Program-made: the position numbers and the translations under genes | Notes under the pieces: model-generated | Database searches by the model: none | Seen by the model: only the letters and a program-made list of their open reading frames with translations | Told to the model about the DNA's origin: nothing | In this document: positions 8,211 to 16,476 of the stretch, in pieces | Position numbering within the stretch: position 1 is the first letter of the stretch | How the letters are laid out: every line of letters starts with the position of its first letter | NCBI RefSeq assembly: GCF_024585265.1 | Contig: NZ_CP036533.1 | Location: 4,349,001 to 4,413,000 of the forward strand | Reading direction: 5' to 3' | Length of the DNA: 64,000 nt | From: Bradyrhizobium sp. WBAH42 | Lineage (GTDB): Bacteria > Pseudomonadota > Alphaproteobacteria > Rhizobiales > Xanthobacteraceae

Positions 8211-9377
8211 TCAACGTGCGCCGACGAGCAGTGGCGGTCGGGTCGGCGGCCGCATCTCGATCGGCTTTGCGCGTGTCTTCAGATCCTTGCCAGTTGCGGA
8301 TGCCCACTCAGTGATGACCCGCCTGCTCGAAGCCCCGATCGGCGAAGCTGCGCCCGGCGGCGAACCGACCGGCGGCTGCTCGAGGTAGAGAACCCACGCC
8401 AGTTCAGGTCCGGACACGACGCCGGACTCGACGATGCGCAGGAACCGGGAAAGATCGCCAGCCATCGAGAACAGAGCCGACGACCTGCTGTGCGGTGCGA
8501 GCCCAACGCGCTCGCCGATCATCCGCAGGCGCTCGTAGGGGCTCGTGGCGTTGGCAACCAGATCCTCGACCACCGGCGTGTTGGCGCTTAGCGTCAATTC
8601 GGCCCAGCCGAGGGCCGTTGCCGCGACCAGCTCCTCCCGACTGAGCAACTGATTTTGCCGCCGGGCGCGCAGTGCAAATCGCAGTGCTTCGGCGATCCTG
8701 AAAATCCGATCGTCGTCTGAGGCGTTCACGCCGGATGTGTTGCGAACGTTGGTGATCGCCTGCCACAATTCAAAAAGGAGTTCCTCGAACACCTGGATGA
8801 ATGACGCGTTCGCGTGCGTGGCCTTGTCGTAGGTGGGCGGCCGGTTGTCGTCGGTGCCGAATGCCAGGTCGAGGCCGAAGAGCCGCCAGTATGCGTTGCG
8901 CCGTACCGCCTCGGGATCGGGACGGATGACACTGGTGGACAGCCACGGGGCAAGCGGATTGGCGGCACCAAACAGCAGCACCTCGGTGATCTCGAGCCAA
9001 CGCTGGGTCGCGATTGACGGGATGCCCAATCCCTCGCCGGAGCGATACTCCCGGAGGACGCGGCGCAGGATCTGGATGGCGCGTGTGTTCTCCAGAACGT
9101 AGCTGTAGCCGAGGTGGTCCCATTGCGGGACACCGGCCAACGACGGATCCGGGATGAATGGCGCGAATGCGCCGATGTCGTAGCGGAGGAAGGCCAGCCG
9201 GGCCGGGCTGGCCGGCTGCGGATTCGGCGGCGGTCCCCATACGCGAAAGGCGTTCCAGACCTGTTCCATGTGGAGCAACAGATCGAACGGATCGCACATG
9301 AGCACTATTGCGGCCGCCGCGTCGCGCGACATGTTGGACGGCGGCGCCATCATGCGGTCAATCAGCTGCTGGATCAT
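8211..9377 (-). CDS. Unrecognised 388-residue protein of the hydrolase operon
   Basis: I do not recognise a family. The protein starts MIQQLIDRMM, with AAAGG about 10 bases upstream, 2 bp after the stop of the previous gene, and ends 21 bp before the multi-hydrolase start. It is rich in aromatic and aliphatic helix-forming stretches (for example around residues 30-50, 90-120 and 205-225) and ends in a basic, proline-rich tail (RPPTRPPLLVGAR). No HExxH, GxSxG or other catalytic motif and no signal peptide were found. The tight packing implies co-translation with its neighbours, so a structural, chaperone or delivery role for the hydrolases is possible. That is speculation from context. Confidence 0.75.
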   Translation of the reverse strand: MIQQLIDRMMAPPSNMSRDAAAAIVLMCDPFDLLLHMEQVWNAFRVWGPPPNPQPASPARLAFLRYDIGAFAPFIPDPSLAGVPQWDHLGYSYVLENTRAIQILRRVLREYRSGEGLGIPSIATQRWLEITEVLLFGAANPLAPWLSTSVIRPDPEAVRRNAYWRLFGLDLAFGTDDNRPPTYDKATHANASFIQVFEELLFELWQAITNVRNTSGVNASDDDRIFRIAEALRFALRARRQNQLLSREELVAATALGWAELTLSANTPVVEDLVANATSPYERLRMIGERVGLAPHSRSSALFSMAGDLSRFLRIVESGVVSGPELAWVLYLEQPPVGSPPGAASPIGASSRRVITEWASATGKDLKTRAKPIEMRPPTRPPLLVGAR

Positions 9378-9379
9378 GA

Positions 9380-9820
9380 CTAGTACCTTTCGTTGTCGCG
9401 TGGGCGCGGAACGACCTCGCCGATGAATGGAACGGGACGCGTTGGTATCGGCACGGTCGATGCTCCCGACCAGCTCGGCCGCGCTGTGGCTTCGATCATG
9501 CTTGCAAGACGCGCGTTCACAGCGCCATCCGCGATCGGAACGCGATGAGGTCCGATCTCCGCCAGCGGTGCGAGCTTGGTGGACAGTTCCTCGAATCCGT
9601 TGGTCAGGATGCATTCGATCGCGCTCATCTGCGACAAGCGGCTCAGCGCCTGATTCAAGTGGCACAGCTCCTGCTCGCGCTTCGCATCGCGCTCGTGCAG
9701 TTCGTTGATGGTCTGCTTGAGGAGGTCGATCTCCTCGTTGCGCGGGTGCCCGTCCGATTGGCGTTTGGCAAGCTCCAGCACGGACTCGGATCCCGCCGAA
9801 GATGAAGGCTTCTTGGCCAT
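9380..9820 (-). CDS. Small coiled-coil protein of the hydrolase operon
   Basis: A 146-residue protein with no recognised family. Residues 1-20 are Ser/Lys-rich and 28-65 form a strongly predicted coiled coil (leucine and glutamate heptads in DLLKQTINELHERDAKREQ). The C-terminal 50 residues are Pro/Arg-rich (VPIPTRPVPFIGEVVP). The start is fixed by GAAAGGA about 8 bases before the ATG. The frame is open well upstream, but that part overlaps the previous gene and reads as noise. It sits 19 bp after the putative zinc peptidase gene and 2 bp before the 388-residue gene. A heptad-rich adaptor or oligomerisation partner would fit, without direct evidence. Confidence 0.7.
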   Translation of the reverse strand: MAKKPSSSAGSESVLELAKRQSDGHPRNEEIDLLKQTINELHERDAKREQELCHLNQALSRLSQMSAIECILTNGFEELSTKLAPLAEIGPHRVPIADGAVNARLASMIEATARPSWSGASTVPIPTRPVPFIGEVVPRPRDNERY

Positions 9821-9839
9821 GTCGTATTCCTTTCTCAAT

Positions 9840-11099
9840 TCACGCCGCTTCGGCTTGGTTGATGAACCAGCTGCGTGCGCGTTCAATCCACATCGGTGCA
9901 GTCTCCGGACATTCGGCCTCGCGCAGACCGGCGAGTGCGACGATCCGTATTCCCTCACGCTGCCGCCACGCCGGCGACGTCCAGAGCGCTGCGCCAGCGG
10001 TGTGTTCGAGCTCGGCAAGCGCCTGGGGGGAGACGCGTTTTGGATCGAGCGCGTCGGTCATCGGCCGGCCGCCGAGCCCCGGTACGGGCGCTGAGAGACA
10101 CGCTTCTGCGATCCTTGGCATCGCGGCCTTCGAGCGGGCGAGCAGGGGCTGCAGCGTCTCTTCGGCGAGGGCGATCGGATAATGCGCTTCCATGGCCCGT
10201 TGCAGGGCATTCCATGGGCCCTTATCGCCGAAGCAGAGGCGTGACATTGCGCAACCGAGGACTGTGCGAAGCCACCCGATCGGGTGCGGGTCGCCCACCG
10301 GCCATTGCAGGATGGTGTCGGCATTGCCGACGACGTCGTAGAGCGCCGCCGTCGAGGCATAGCCGGTGTGAAGAAAGGCAAAGACGTCGGCACCGATCTC
10401 GGAGGCCCAGGGTGTCCACATCGCCTGAAGCTTTTCATCGTCCTTCAGCGCGCGCGCTATGGCCGCTCGCACGGAGGGCGTCCAGCCGGTGAGGTGAGCG
10501 ACCTGATGGCCAGTCTCGTGAAAGAGCGAGGTGGGGCGATAGAGATTGTGGCGCACGATCTTGATGGCGGCGACCGGCATGATGACCCCGGGCGCCCAGA
10601 GGCGGACGCCCGCGCGCAGGATCGATGCGCCGGTTCCCTTGTCCTGGTACACCAGCACTCTTGGCACCGGCTTCCTCGCCCGCTCGAGCACGCCCTGCAT
10701 GCTCGTGACCGCAAGCCGGTCGAGCGTCGTGAGCGCCTCGCGCAGAGGCGCACTCGTTCGCGAGTTCACGGCATCTCCGAGGAAATCGAGCGTGGTGTCG
10801 ACCTGGACGTAGCGGCGACGGAAGCGCTGGACACCGGTCGAGGCGGCTGGAATGCGGGCCGGATTCTTCCGCGCCTCGGCAACGACCCGCTGCGTCGCCT
10901 CACCGAGCTCGATGAGTTCCTCGACGACCGCGTTGATCTGCTGGCGCAGCGGCGCACCGGTGTCGCGTTCCACCGACTTCCAGGCCTCGATCGAAGCAAA
11001 CTCCTCGGCATCGCGAAACGTGCGAGCGGCCGCCAGCCAGTGGGCGACCTGCCGCTGGAGGTCCGAGGTGACGAGATGCTGGTCGATGTCACGCGTCAC
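9840..11099 (-). CDS. Putative zinc metallopeptidase (HExxH) of the hydrolase operon
   Basis: A 419-residue protein with H194-E195-T-G-H198 and, 36 residues on, SEIGADVFAF (E234). This matches the HExxH plus downstream Glu layout of gluzincin peptidases. No known family name is obvious. The N-terminal 130 residues are helical and polar. There is no signal peptide. The start is taken as the GTG that overlaps the stop of the preceding gene in a GTGA arrangement, which implies translational coupling; the frame is open further upstream but reads as noise there. It probably acts on protein or on a partner in the same operon. It could alternatively be an inactive zinc-binding module, since the third ligand is inferred. 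Confidence 0.7.
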   Translation of the reverse strand: MTRDIDQHLVTSDLQRQVAHWLAAARTFRDAEEFASIEAWKSVERDTGAPLRQQINAVVEELIELGEATQRVVAEARKNPARIPAASTGVQRFRRRYVQVDTTLDFLGDAVNSRTSAPLREALTTLDRLAVTSMQGVLERARKPVPRVLVYQDKGTGASILRAGVRLWAPGVIMPVAAIKIVRHNLYRPTSLFHETGHQVAHLTGWTPSVRAAIARALKDDEKLQAMWTPWASEIGADVFAFLHTGYASTAALYDVVGNADTILQWPVGDPHPIGWLRTVLGCAMSRLCFGDKGPWNALQRAMEAHYPIALAEETLQPLLARSKAAMPRIAEACLSAPVPGLGGRPMTDALDPKRVSPQALAELEHTAGAALWTSPAWRQREGIRIVALAGLREAECPETAPMWIERARSWFINQAEAA

Positions 11100-13486
11100 T
11101 TGCAGCCTCGCCCAGGTGTGACGGAGATGGCGATGCTCGGTGTGCCGCGCAGCGCGGCGCCGGACGGCGCGGACGCACCGCCGCGCAGCATCCTGCGGAT
11201 CGCGTCGAGCCCGGGGACCGCGGTGAGGCGGATGCGAACCGTTACACCGGGATCGGGATGTCCGGCTGCGCGCACGAACGCTTCCGCATTGGCTCGCGCC
11301 CATTTCGTCAACGCCGGGATCACCCAGGCGCGCAGGCGCTGGCGCAGCTGAGCGGTCAGGCCGGGCGGCAGCAGCTTGCCCCTGTGGGCAGCGAAGTCCT
11401 CGAAAGTCTCGCCGTCCTCGCCATCCTCGCGCAACATCCGGAGAGGAGCCTGGCCGCCGGCGGAGAGTCGCTCCATGTCCTGGTAGGTCCTGGTGAGCGC
11501 CTGCAGCAGCGGGAGGCTTCCCTGGCCCTTGCGGATCGCCGCGACGATCTTCTGCGTCTCCGCCTCCGACAAGTAGATTCCGACGGTGATGCGCGCCTGG
11601 CGCATATTCACCGAAGCCCAGGCACAGCTTGCGCGCAGACGCCTGGCCGCGGCCTGTCCCGCCGGGCCCGCGGGCAAAGTTGGCGGCGCGCCGGCGCCGA
11701 CCGGCTCCAGAATGTAGAAGCGCTGGCCCGCGGCGATCCGCTGTCGCGAGCGAAGATATGCGGCGGGCACCGCGACACCGAGCTTCGGTTCACGCAGTAG
11801 AACGCCGGCCGCCGCCGGCGTCAGCGGATGGACGTTGGCGGTGTTGATGTAGCCGCGGCCTGCGCCTGCGCCCGACCGGTCGGTGCGCACCATGCGCTGG
11901 AGCGTGGTGCCGGGCGCAGACTGATAGATGTGCATGCGCGCGCGGATCGGAAACTGCGCGCCCGCCGCCCGCATCGCCGCGCCGACCGTCGATCCGCCGA
12001 AGGTGGGCAGCGTGTCCGCAATCTGCGACGTCACCTGGATATCGGGCGTGCGGTTGTACTTGCGATAGGGCCGGAGGCTACGCGGGCGGCGGCTCACGAA
12101 GGTTCCGCCGAGCGACGGGGCCTGCTGCAGCGACGCACGAACGAAGCGAGGCGGGAAATGCGTTGCAACGGCTTGGCTAAACGCTTCTGCGGTCGCGAGC
12201 TGGGTCAGCTCTTCGTCCTCGAACACGTAGTCCTCGTTCTCGGCGAACTGGCGGACCGTATCCTCGACGACGCTGGCGAGCGCGACCGGCGCCACCTCGT
12301 CGCTGCGCTCGAGCTGCGCCCGGTCCTCGGCCTCGAGCGAGATGAGCCTCAGACCGGTATCTACGATGGCGTTCGACAGAGGCCCTTTGAGCTGCGGTCC
12401 TACCCATTTGCCGATCAACTGGCCGAGATAATTGGCGAGGAAGCCCACCACCTTCGGTCGACCGACGAGGTTGATTCCGAGCCGTAGCGCGCCGAGCAGG
12501 GCGGGAACGAATTGCTTGATCGCCGGCGCGAGATCTTCGTCCTCGTCGGCGTCGCGCAGCCGTTCGATCAGTGCGCCGCGGGCTTCGGCGAGCACCTCGA
12601 GTTCCCGCGTCTCGATCTCGCTCTCGTCCGTCGCACCGAACGCCTCGCCTTCGAACTCGGCTGCCGCATCGCCCGCCAGTACCTCCGCGATGGCCGCGTC
12701 GAAGGATTCGGCGAGCGACTCCATGTCGGTCAGGTTCGCCGGTGACACCTGAGCTTCGTCGATGCTCTCCTCCGCAGCCTCGGACGTGAATCGGGCGGCG
12801 AGCGCGCGTGCGTGCGGCTGCAGAGGTGCCGGCAGCCGGCCGATGGCGAAGGACAGGACGCGCCGGAGCAGGGGATTGATCAGGCCGCGCAGCTTGTTCA
12901 GAACCGGCCCGAGCAGCGCCCCCGCGACCTTGCCGACGCTCTTTGCCACATTGGCGACGGTCTTGACGACGCCCTTGGCTTTCTTGATGAGCTTGCCGAT
13001 GAACTCCTCGCCGGCCGGCGTCAGCTCTCCGATCGATGGGTCGAATCTCTCCAGCACCTCATCGAGCTGTTGCTCTGAAAGGGAGCCGACGTCCAGGCCG
13101 GCCATCCCTGCTTCCAGCGTCTGCAGATACTGTTGCGCCTCGAAGCGCACCGGGGCGAGGTGCGCGTCGGCATAGCGTTCGCGCTCCTGTGCGGACGCCG
13201 GCGTCTCGCCGACGAACCGCTCGTCGAGTGCCTGCTCGGTCTCCTCTGCCAGAAACGCAAGCGCTTCATCGAACGCTTCGTCGCGAAGCTCGGCATAGAC
13301 TTCGGCCACCAGGCGGTCGGTCTCGGACTGGCTTGCGCCGCCATCGAGCGTCGCTGTGAATGGTGTGAGATTCTCGCTCCACGGAGCGAAGCCGATCGCC
13401 GCGCCGTTGCCGGTTTCGGCGAAGGCTTCAGCGAACGGGTTTTCCTGCGCGGCGAAGAGATGGGATGACTCTTGTTGATTCAGCAT
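11096..13486 (-). CDS. 796-residue protein with acidic NPF leader and cationic amphipathic segment
   Basis: No family is recognised over its length. Residues 10-24 carry ENPFAEAFAE, resembling the DNPFVAF leader of the 1594-residue protein encoded downstream. Residues 50-160 are acidic and helical. Residues 162-218 form a Lys-rich amphipathic to hydrophobic run (FIGKLIKKAKGVVKTV, then VLSFAIGRLP) that could insert into or associate with membranes. The rest is mixed, with a C-terminal module around 640-796. No signal peptide is seen. The start has GGAG about 8 bases upstream and AGGAGG further out. It is the first gene after a 230-bp gap from the BTAD regulator and overlaps the peptidase gene by 4 bp. 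A membrane-active or carrier role is inference. Confidence 0.75.
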   Translation of the reverse strand: MLNQQESSHLFAAQENPFAEAFAETGNGAAIGFAPWSENLTPFTATLDGGASQSETDRLVAEVYAELRDEAFDEALAFLAEETEQALDERFVGETPASAQERERYADAHLAPVRFEAQQYLQTLEAGMAGLDVGSLSEQQLDEVLERFDPSIGELTPAGEEFIGKLIKKAKGVVKTVANVAKSVGKVAGALLGPVLNKLRGLINPLLRRVLSFAIGRLPAPLQPHARALAARFTSEAAEESIDEAQVSPANLTDMESLAESFDAAIAEVLAGDAAAEFEGEAFGATDESEIETRELEVLAEARGALIERLRDADEDEDLAPAIKQFVPALLGALRLGINLVGRPKVVGFLANYLGQLIGKWVGPQLKGPLSNAIVDTGLRLISLEAEDRAQLERSDEVAPVALASVVEDTVRQFAENEDYVFEDEELTQLATAEAFSQAVATHFPPRFVRASLQQAPSLGGTFVSRRPRSLRPYRKYNRTPDIQVTSQIADTLPTFGGSTVGAAMRAAGAQFPIRARMHIYQSAPGTTLQRMVRTDRSGAGAGRGYINTANVHPLTPAAAGVLLREPKLGVAVPAAYLRSRQRIAAGQRFYILEPVGAGAPPTLPAGPAGQAAARRLRASCAWASVNMRQARITVGIYLSEAETQKIVAAIRKGQGSLPLLQALTRTYQDMERLSAGGQAPLRMLREDGEDGETFEDFAAHRGKLLPPGLTAQLRQRLRAWVIPALTKWARANAEAFVRAAGHPDPGVTVRIRLTAVPGLDAIRRMLRGGASAPSGAALRGTPSIAISVTPGRGCK

Positions 13487-13716
13487 CGCGCGACTCCGGC
13501 CTCCTGAACATCTGCGGTGCAGTTGAGCATGACCGCCGTCCGCCGCTGTGTGTGCCGCCGTCGCCTTGCCGTCTTGTTCGCGCGCTCAGTGCGTATTGCT
13601 GCCGTGGCCGCGGCGCTTTCCGAGGCGTCCACGCAGCGTCGCAGGATCGTCCACGGGCAGACGACGGCCGTCCCTGCAGACTCCGGAAAAGGAAGAGACA
13701 AAAAGGGAAGGGGAAG
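13487..13716 (-). promoter_or_regulatory. Intergenic region expected to hold the hydrolase operon promoter
   Basis: These 230 bp separate the regulator stop from the first operon gene on the same strand. They contain the strong ribosome-binding stretch AGGAGG/GGAG just before the 796-residue gene. The sequence encodes nothing convincing in any frame. SARP-type activators usually bind direct heptameric repeats next to the -35 region, but I could not identify clear repeats here by eye. Confidence 0.3.
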
Positions 13717-14424
13717 CTAGTGCGCGGTGCGTGAGGCGGGACAAATGCCGGCCACGCGCTTCGCCAGCGCCTCATCCGGGGCCACGCCCAGCTCGCAGGC
13801 AAGGCGCTTTGCCAGCGAACGGTAGCACTGGACCGCCTGGTAGCGATTGCGCTGGGCGAGATATGCATCGATCAGCGCTTCGGCCGCCGATTCGCGCAGC
13901 GGCTCGGCGGCGAGCGCGGCGACCCCCGCCTGTGCTGCCAGCGCGAGATCGCCACACGTCGTCATGATCCGGCAGGCCGCCTCGAGCGCCTCCACCCGCA
14001 GCAGGCGAAACGCCTCCTGCCCGGCGATCAGCCACTCCTCATGCCAGCCGGGCAGAACGTCGTTCGATAGCAATACGATGTCCTCGAAGGTAAGCGCTTC
14101 GCCCTTGAGGGCACGGGCCGCGGTGGCCTGTGCGCGCGAGAAATCAACGTCCGCCGACAGCACCAGCTCGTCGCCCATGGTCTCGATCCAGCCGGGCGGA
14201 ACGTGCCACAGCGCGCGGCGGAGGTTGGCTCGGCCCGCGTCTTCGGCGAGATCCAGCCAGAGATTGCTAGCGGCTGCGGTGCGCGAGACCGGCCGGCCTT
14301 GAAGCGCGAGAAAGGCGAGAAGCCGGCGCGCCGGGAGCGAGAGGCGAACCATCGGGTGGACGCCAAGCCGCCCGAGAATGGCGACCTTGCGCTCCACTAT
14401 CCTCTCACTGATGCCCCCCGTCAT
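13717..14424 (-). CDS. SARP-like transcriptional activator with BTAD domain
   Basis: A 235-residue regulator. Residues 12-75 match the winged-helix DNA-binding part of SARP/BTAD regulators (LPARRLLAFLALQGRPVSR, then NLWLDL and NLRRALW). Residues 95-230 match the bacterial transcriptional activator domain (LPGWHEEWL, then EPLRESAAEALIDAYLAQ). It lacks the large NTPase and TPR extensions found in many relatives. It lies immediately upstream of, and on the same strand as, the polymer-hydrolase genes, so it is the likely regulator of that operon. SARP regulators typically control specialised clusters in actinobacteria; a short stand-alone form beside hydrolase genes in an alphaproteobacterium is less usual. 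The signal is unknown. Confidence 0.85.
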   Translation of the reverse strand: MTGGISERIVERKVAILGRLGVHPMVRLSLPARRLLAFLALQGRPVSRTAAASNLWLDLAEDAGRANLRRALWHVPPGWIETMGDELVLSADVDFSRAQATAARALKGEALTFEDIVLLSNDVLPGWHEEWLIAGQEAFRLLRVEALEAACRIMTTCGDLALAAQAGVAALAAEPLRESAAEALIDAYLAQRNRYQAVQCYRSLAKRLACELGVAPDEALAKRVAGICPASRTAH

Positions 14425-15606
14425 GAAGAGCCTTCCTGGGCGAGATTATGAAAAGTTCGACCGAGCTCTGGCCGGCCGAGTAAAATCTTCTGTTGGGCCG
14501 TTCGTATTCCGGCCGGTCCTTAAATTCTCGACACTAGGCTGACAACCGGCGTGGAATGGTACGCCCGCCGCCCGTCGTGGGCAACAAATCGGGTTGGAGC
14601 CCGAGGCCGGGACTTAGCGATAGATTTAATCGCGTTTTACTGTTCAATGGCGCGGGTGCGTGCGTATGCCGACAACCGTGTCCGAACACTGTGGCTAACA
14701 CGAGGCCTGGTGGCAGTTCGCCGCGCGCGCAGAATTTGCCGCAGATATTGCACATGGGCGTGCCCAGTCCTGTGCACATGTGAACCTCACCACAACTCCG
14801 ACACGCGTTGACCGAAATCAGGCTCGACGGATTTGCCGCCAGAGCAACCTGTGCTCGCGTGGGATGCGCGAGGCGGAACCCAGAGAAAATTCCGACCCGG
14901 ACAGTCGCCCGATGCAGATCACTTCGTAACGTAGCGGTGTTTTCTATCCGGTAGTATGAACTAGTTCATTCTTGAGCCGCAACCAGAAGCTTCGCATCGA
15001 GCATAGCCGGTCGATGCAAGGATCGGTTGCAAAAATAAAGCGGCGCACGCATCTGACAAGAGTACTTCCTTGACCGTCTGAGGAGGACGCGGCTGTTCAC
15101 GCCAGCTAGCCGCAGTATCCAATTTAGTTAAGTAGTGCCGACGTTTGACGCGAAGGCGGCGGTCGACTACCGCTTCGCGGCAAAGAATGAGCCCGGTAAG
15201 ACCCGAATGCGATCGTCGACGGGATCTCGTAAGCGACACGCGCGCGATGGCGGACCAAGCTCTGCAGGCAGCCTATCGTTCGCAAGGCCTGGAGCCGGAC
15301 AGTGACTCGAGTGCAGACAATTTAGCGTTTTGTTGAAGCGACGCCCGCGAGCCTGGGTCCGGTGATAAAGTCGATTGGGCTCAAGTCGGGGCAAGTGACT
15401 GGCTCGGTCATAGATTGGTGCGCGTTGCGTCCATGAGAGAGCAACCGCGGCACGTCTGAGAAGAATTTCCACGCAAACGCACTTCTTGCGTCAATTTTGT
15501 ATTGCTGCTGAGAACTATGGATCCTGGTAGCAAGTCCCTTCCCCTTACCAGCAAAGCTTATGCTGCCGAGTTCTCGCATTGCAGCGGTGCACTTGGACGC
15601 CGCGCG
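14425..15606. other. Gene-poor region between the BTAD regulator and the ABC permease
   Basis: About 1.2 kb with lower GC and no convincing long reading frame. Several short frames have no ribosome-binding site or family features. The one stretch worth attention is a cysteine-rich minus-strand reading at 14534-14850, listed separately. I see no repeat, transposase remnant or RNA gene that I can support. Confidence 0.5.
14534..14779 (-). CDS. Candidate small cysteine-rich (zinc-ribbon-like) ORF, possibly a fragment
   Basis: An 81-residue reading from an ATG with GAGG about 9 bases upstream begins MCTGLGTPMCNICGKFC. The same frame is open upstream without a standard start and reads NACRSCGEVH just before that ATG. 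Together this gives two CxxC pairs and further Cys within about 25 residues, as in small zinc ribbons. The second half is low-complexity and unlike a conserved domain. It may be a real small protein with an unusual start, a fragment of a broken gene, or chance. Confidence 0.25.
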   Translation of the reverse strand: MCTGLGTPMCNICGKFCARGELPPGLVLATVFGHGCRHTHAPAPLNSKTRLNLSLSPGLGLQPDLLPTTGGGRTIPRRLSA

Positions 15607-16476
15607 CTAGTGTCTGGGATTTAGAGCACTGTTCAGGCCGTCGCCGATGAGGTTGAAGCCGATCACGAGCGTGATGATCGCAAGGCCGGGCCAAAGCGCC
15701 ATCCATGGTGCCTCGCCGAGAAACTGGCGCGCGACATCGAGCATGGCGCCCCAAGAGGGCGCGGGCGGCAACTGACCTAGCCCGAGAAATGCAAGGCTTG
15801 CTTCTGCCAGAACTGCGATCGCCATGGTGAGCGTCGCCTGTACGATGGTGGGCGCCAGAACATTTGGCAGCACTTGCCCGGCCAAAATGGCGAAATGACC
15901 GAGCCCTTGGGAACGGGCAGCCAAGATATAGTCCTCTGTGCGCACAACCAGGGTCTCGGCGCGTGCAACGCGGACGAAGACCGGAACGGCAGAAATGCCG
16001 ATTGCGACCATCGCATTCTCCAAGCTGGGGCCAAGAAATGCGGCCAGCGCAATCGCGAGCACGAGAAAGGGGCAGGCGAGCAGGGCGTCCGCAAGGCGCG
16101 AGATCACCATGTCGGCGAGGCCGCCGAAATAGCCGGCGATGAGCCCCAAGGGAAGTCCGACAAAGACCGCGACGGTTACCGAGATCACGCCGGCAGCCAG
16201 CGAGGCTTGCGTGCCGAAGACGACACGCGAGAGTACATCTCGACCGAGATCGTCCGTCCCAAACCAATGTGCCGCACTGGGCGCAGCACGCACGGCCATC
16301 CAATCGGGTGTGTTTGGATCGTAGGGCGCGAGCCACGATGCAAACACGGCCAGCACGATGAAGAACAGGATGATCGCGCCGCCGATCAATGCGGAAGGCT
16401 CGTGGAGCAGCCGGCGAGGTTCGGAGCCGCGCCCATGCGCCTGGGCTGCAATCGGCTGCGTCTCGATCGTGCTCAT
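15607..16476 (-). CDS. Peptide-type ABC transporter permease (DppC/GsiD-like)
   Basis: A 289-residue inner-membrane permease of the oligopeptide/dipeptide class. An N-terminal membrane segment (LIGGAIILFFIVLAVFASW) is followed by a periplasmic loop with HWFGTDDLGRDVLSR, a hallmark of DppC-type subunits, then five more membrane segments. The EAA-like loop reads EDYILAARSQGLGH. The start is fixed by an ATGA overlap with the upstream permease stop. With the neighbouring permease and binding protein it forms the membrane part of an importer whose ATPase gene is on the opposite strand 6 kb away. The nucleoside- and peptide-importing families share this fold, so the substrate is not set by this gene. 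Confidence 0.9.
   Translation of the reverse strand: MSTIETQPIAAQAHGRGSEPRRLLHEPSALIGGAIILFFIVLAVFASWLAPYDPNTPDWMAVRAAPSAAHWFGTDDLGRDVLSRVVFGTQASLAAGVISVTVAVFVGLPLGLIAGYFGGLADMVISRLADALLACPFLVLAIALAAFLGPSLENAMVAIGISAVPVFVRVARAETLVVRTEDYILAARSQGLGHFAILAGQVLPNVLAPTIVQATLTMAIAVLAEASLAFLGLGQLPPAPSWGAMLDVARQFLGEAPWMALWPGLAIITLVIGFNLIGDGLNSALNPRH

Noticed and set aside
2507..14424. A contractile injection system (eCIS or T6SS) locus
   Set aside because: The hydrolases resemble injected effectors, but no sheath, tube, baseplate, spike or AAA ATPase gene is present in the window.
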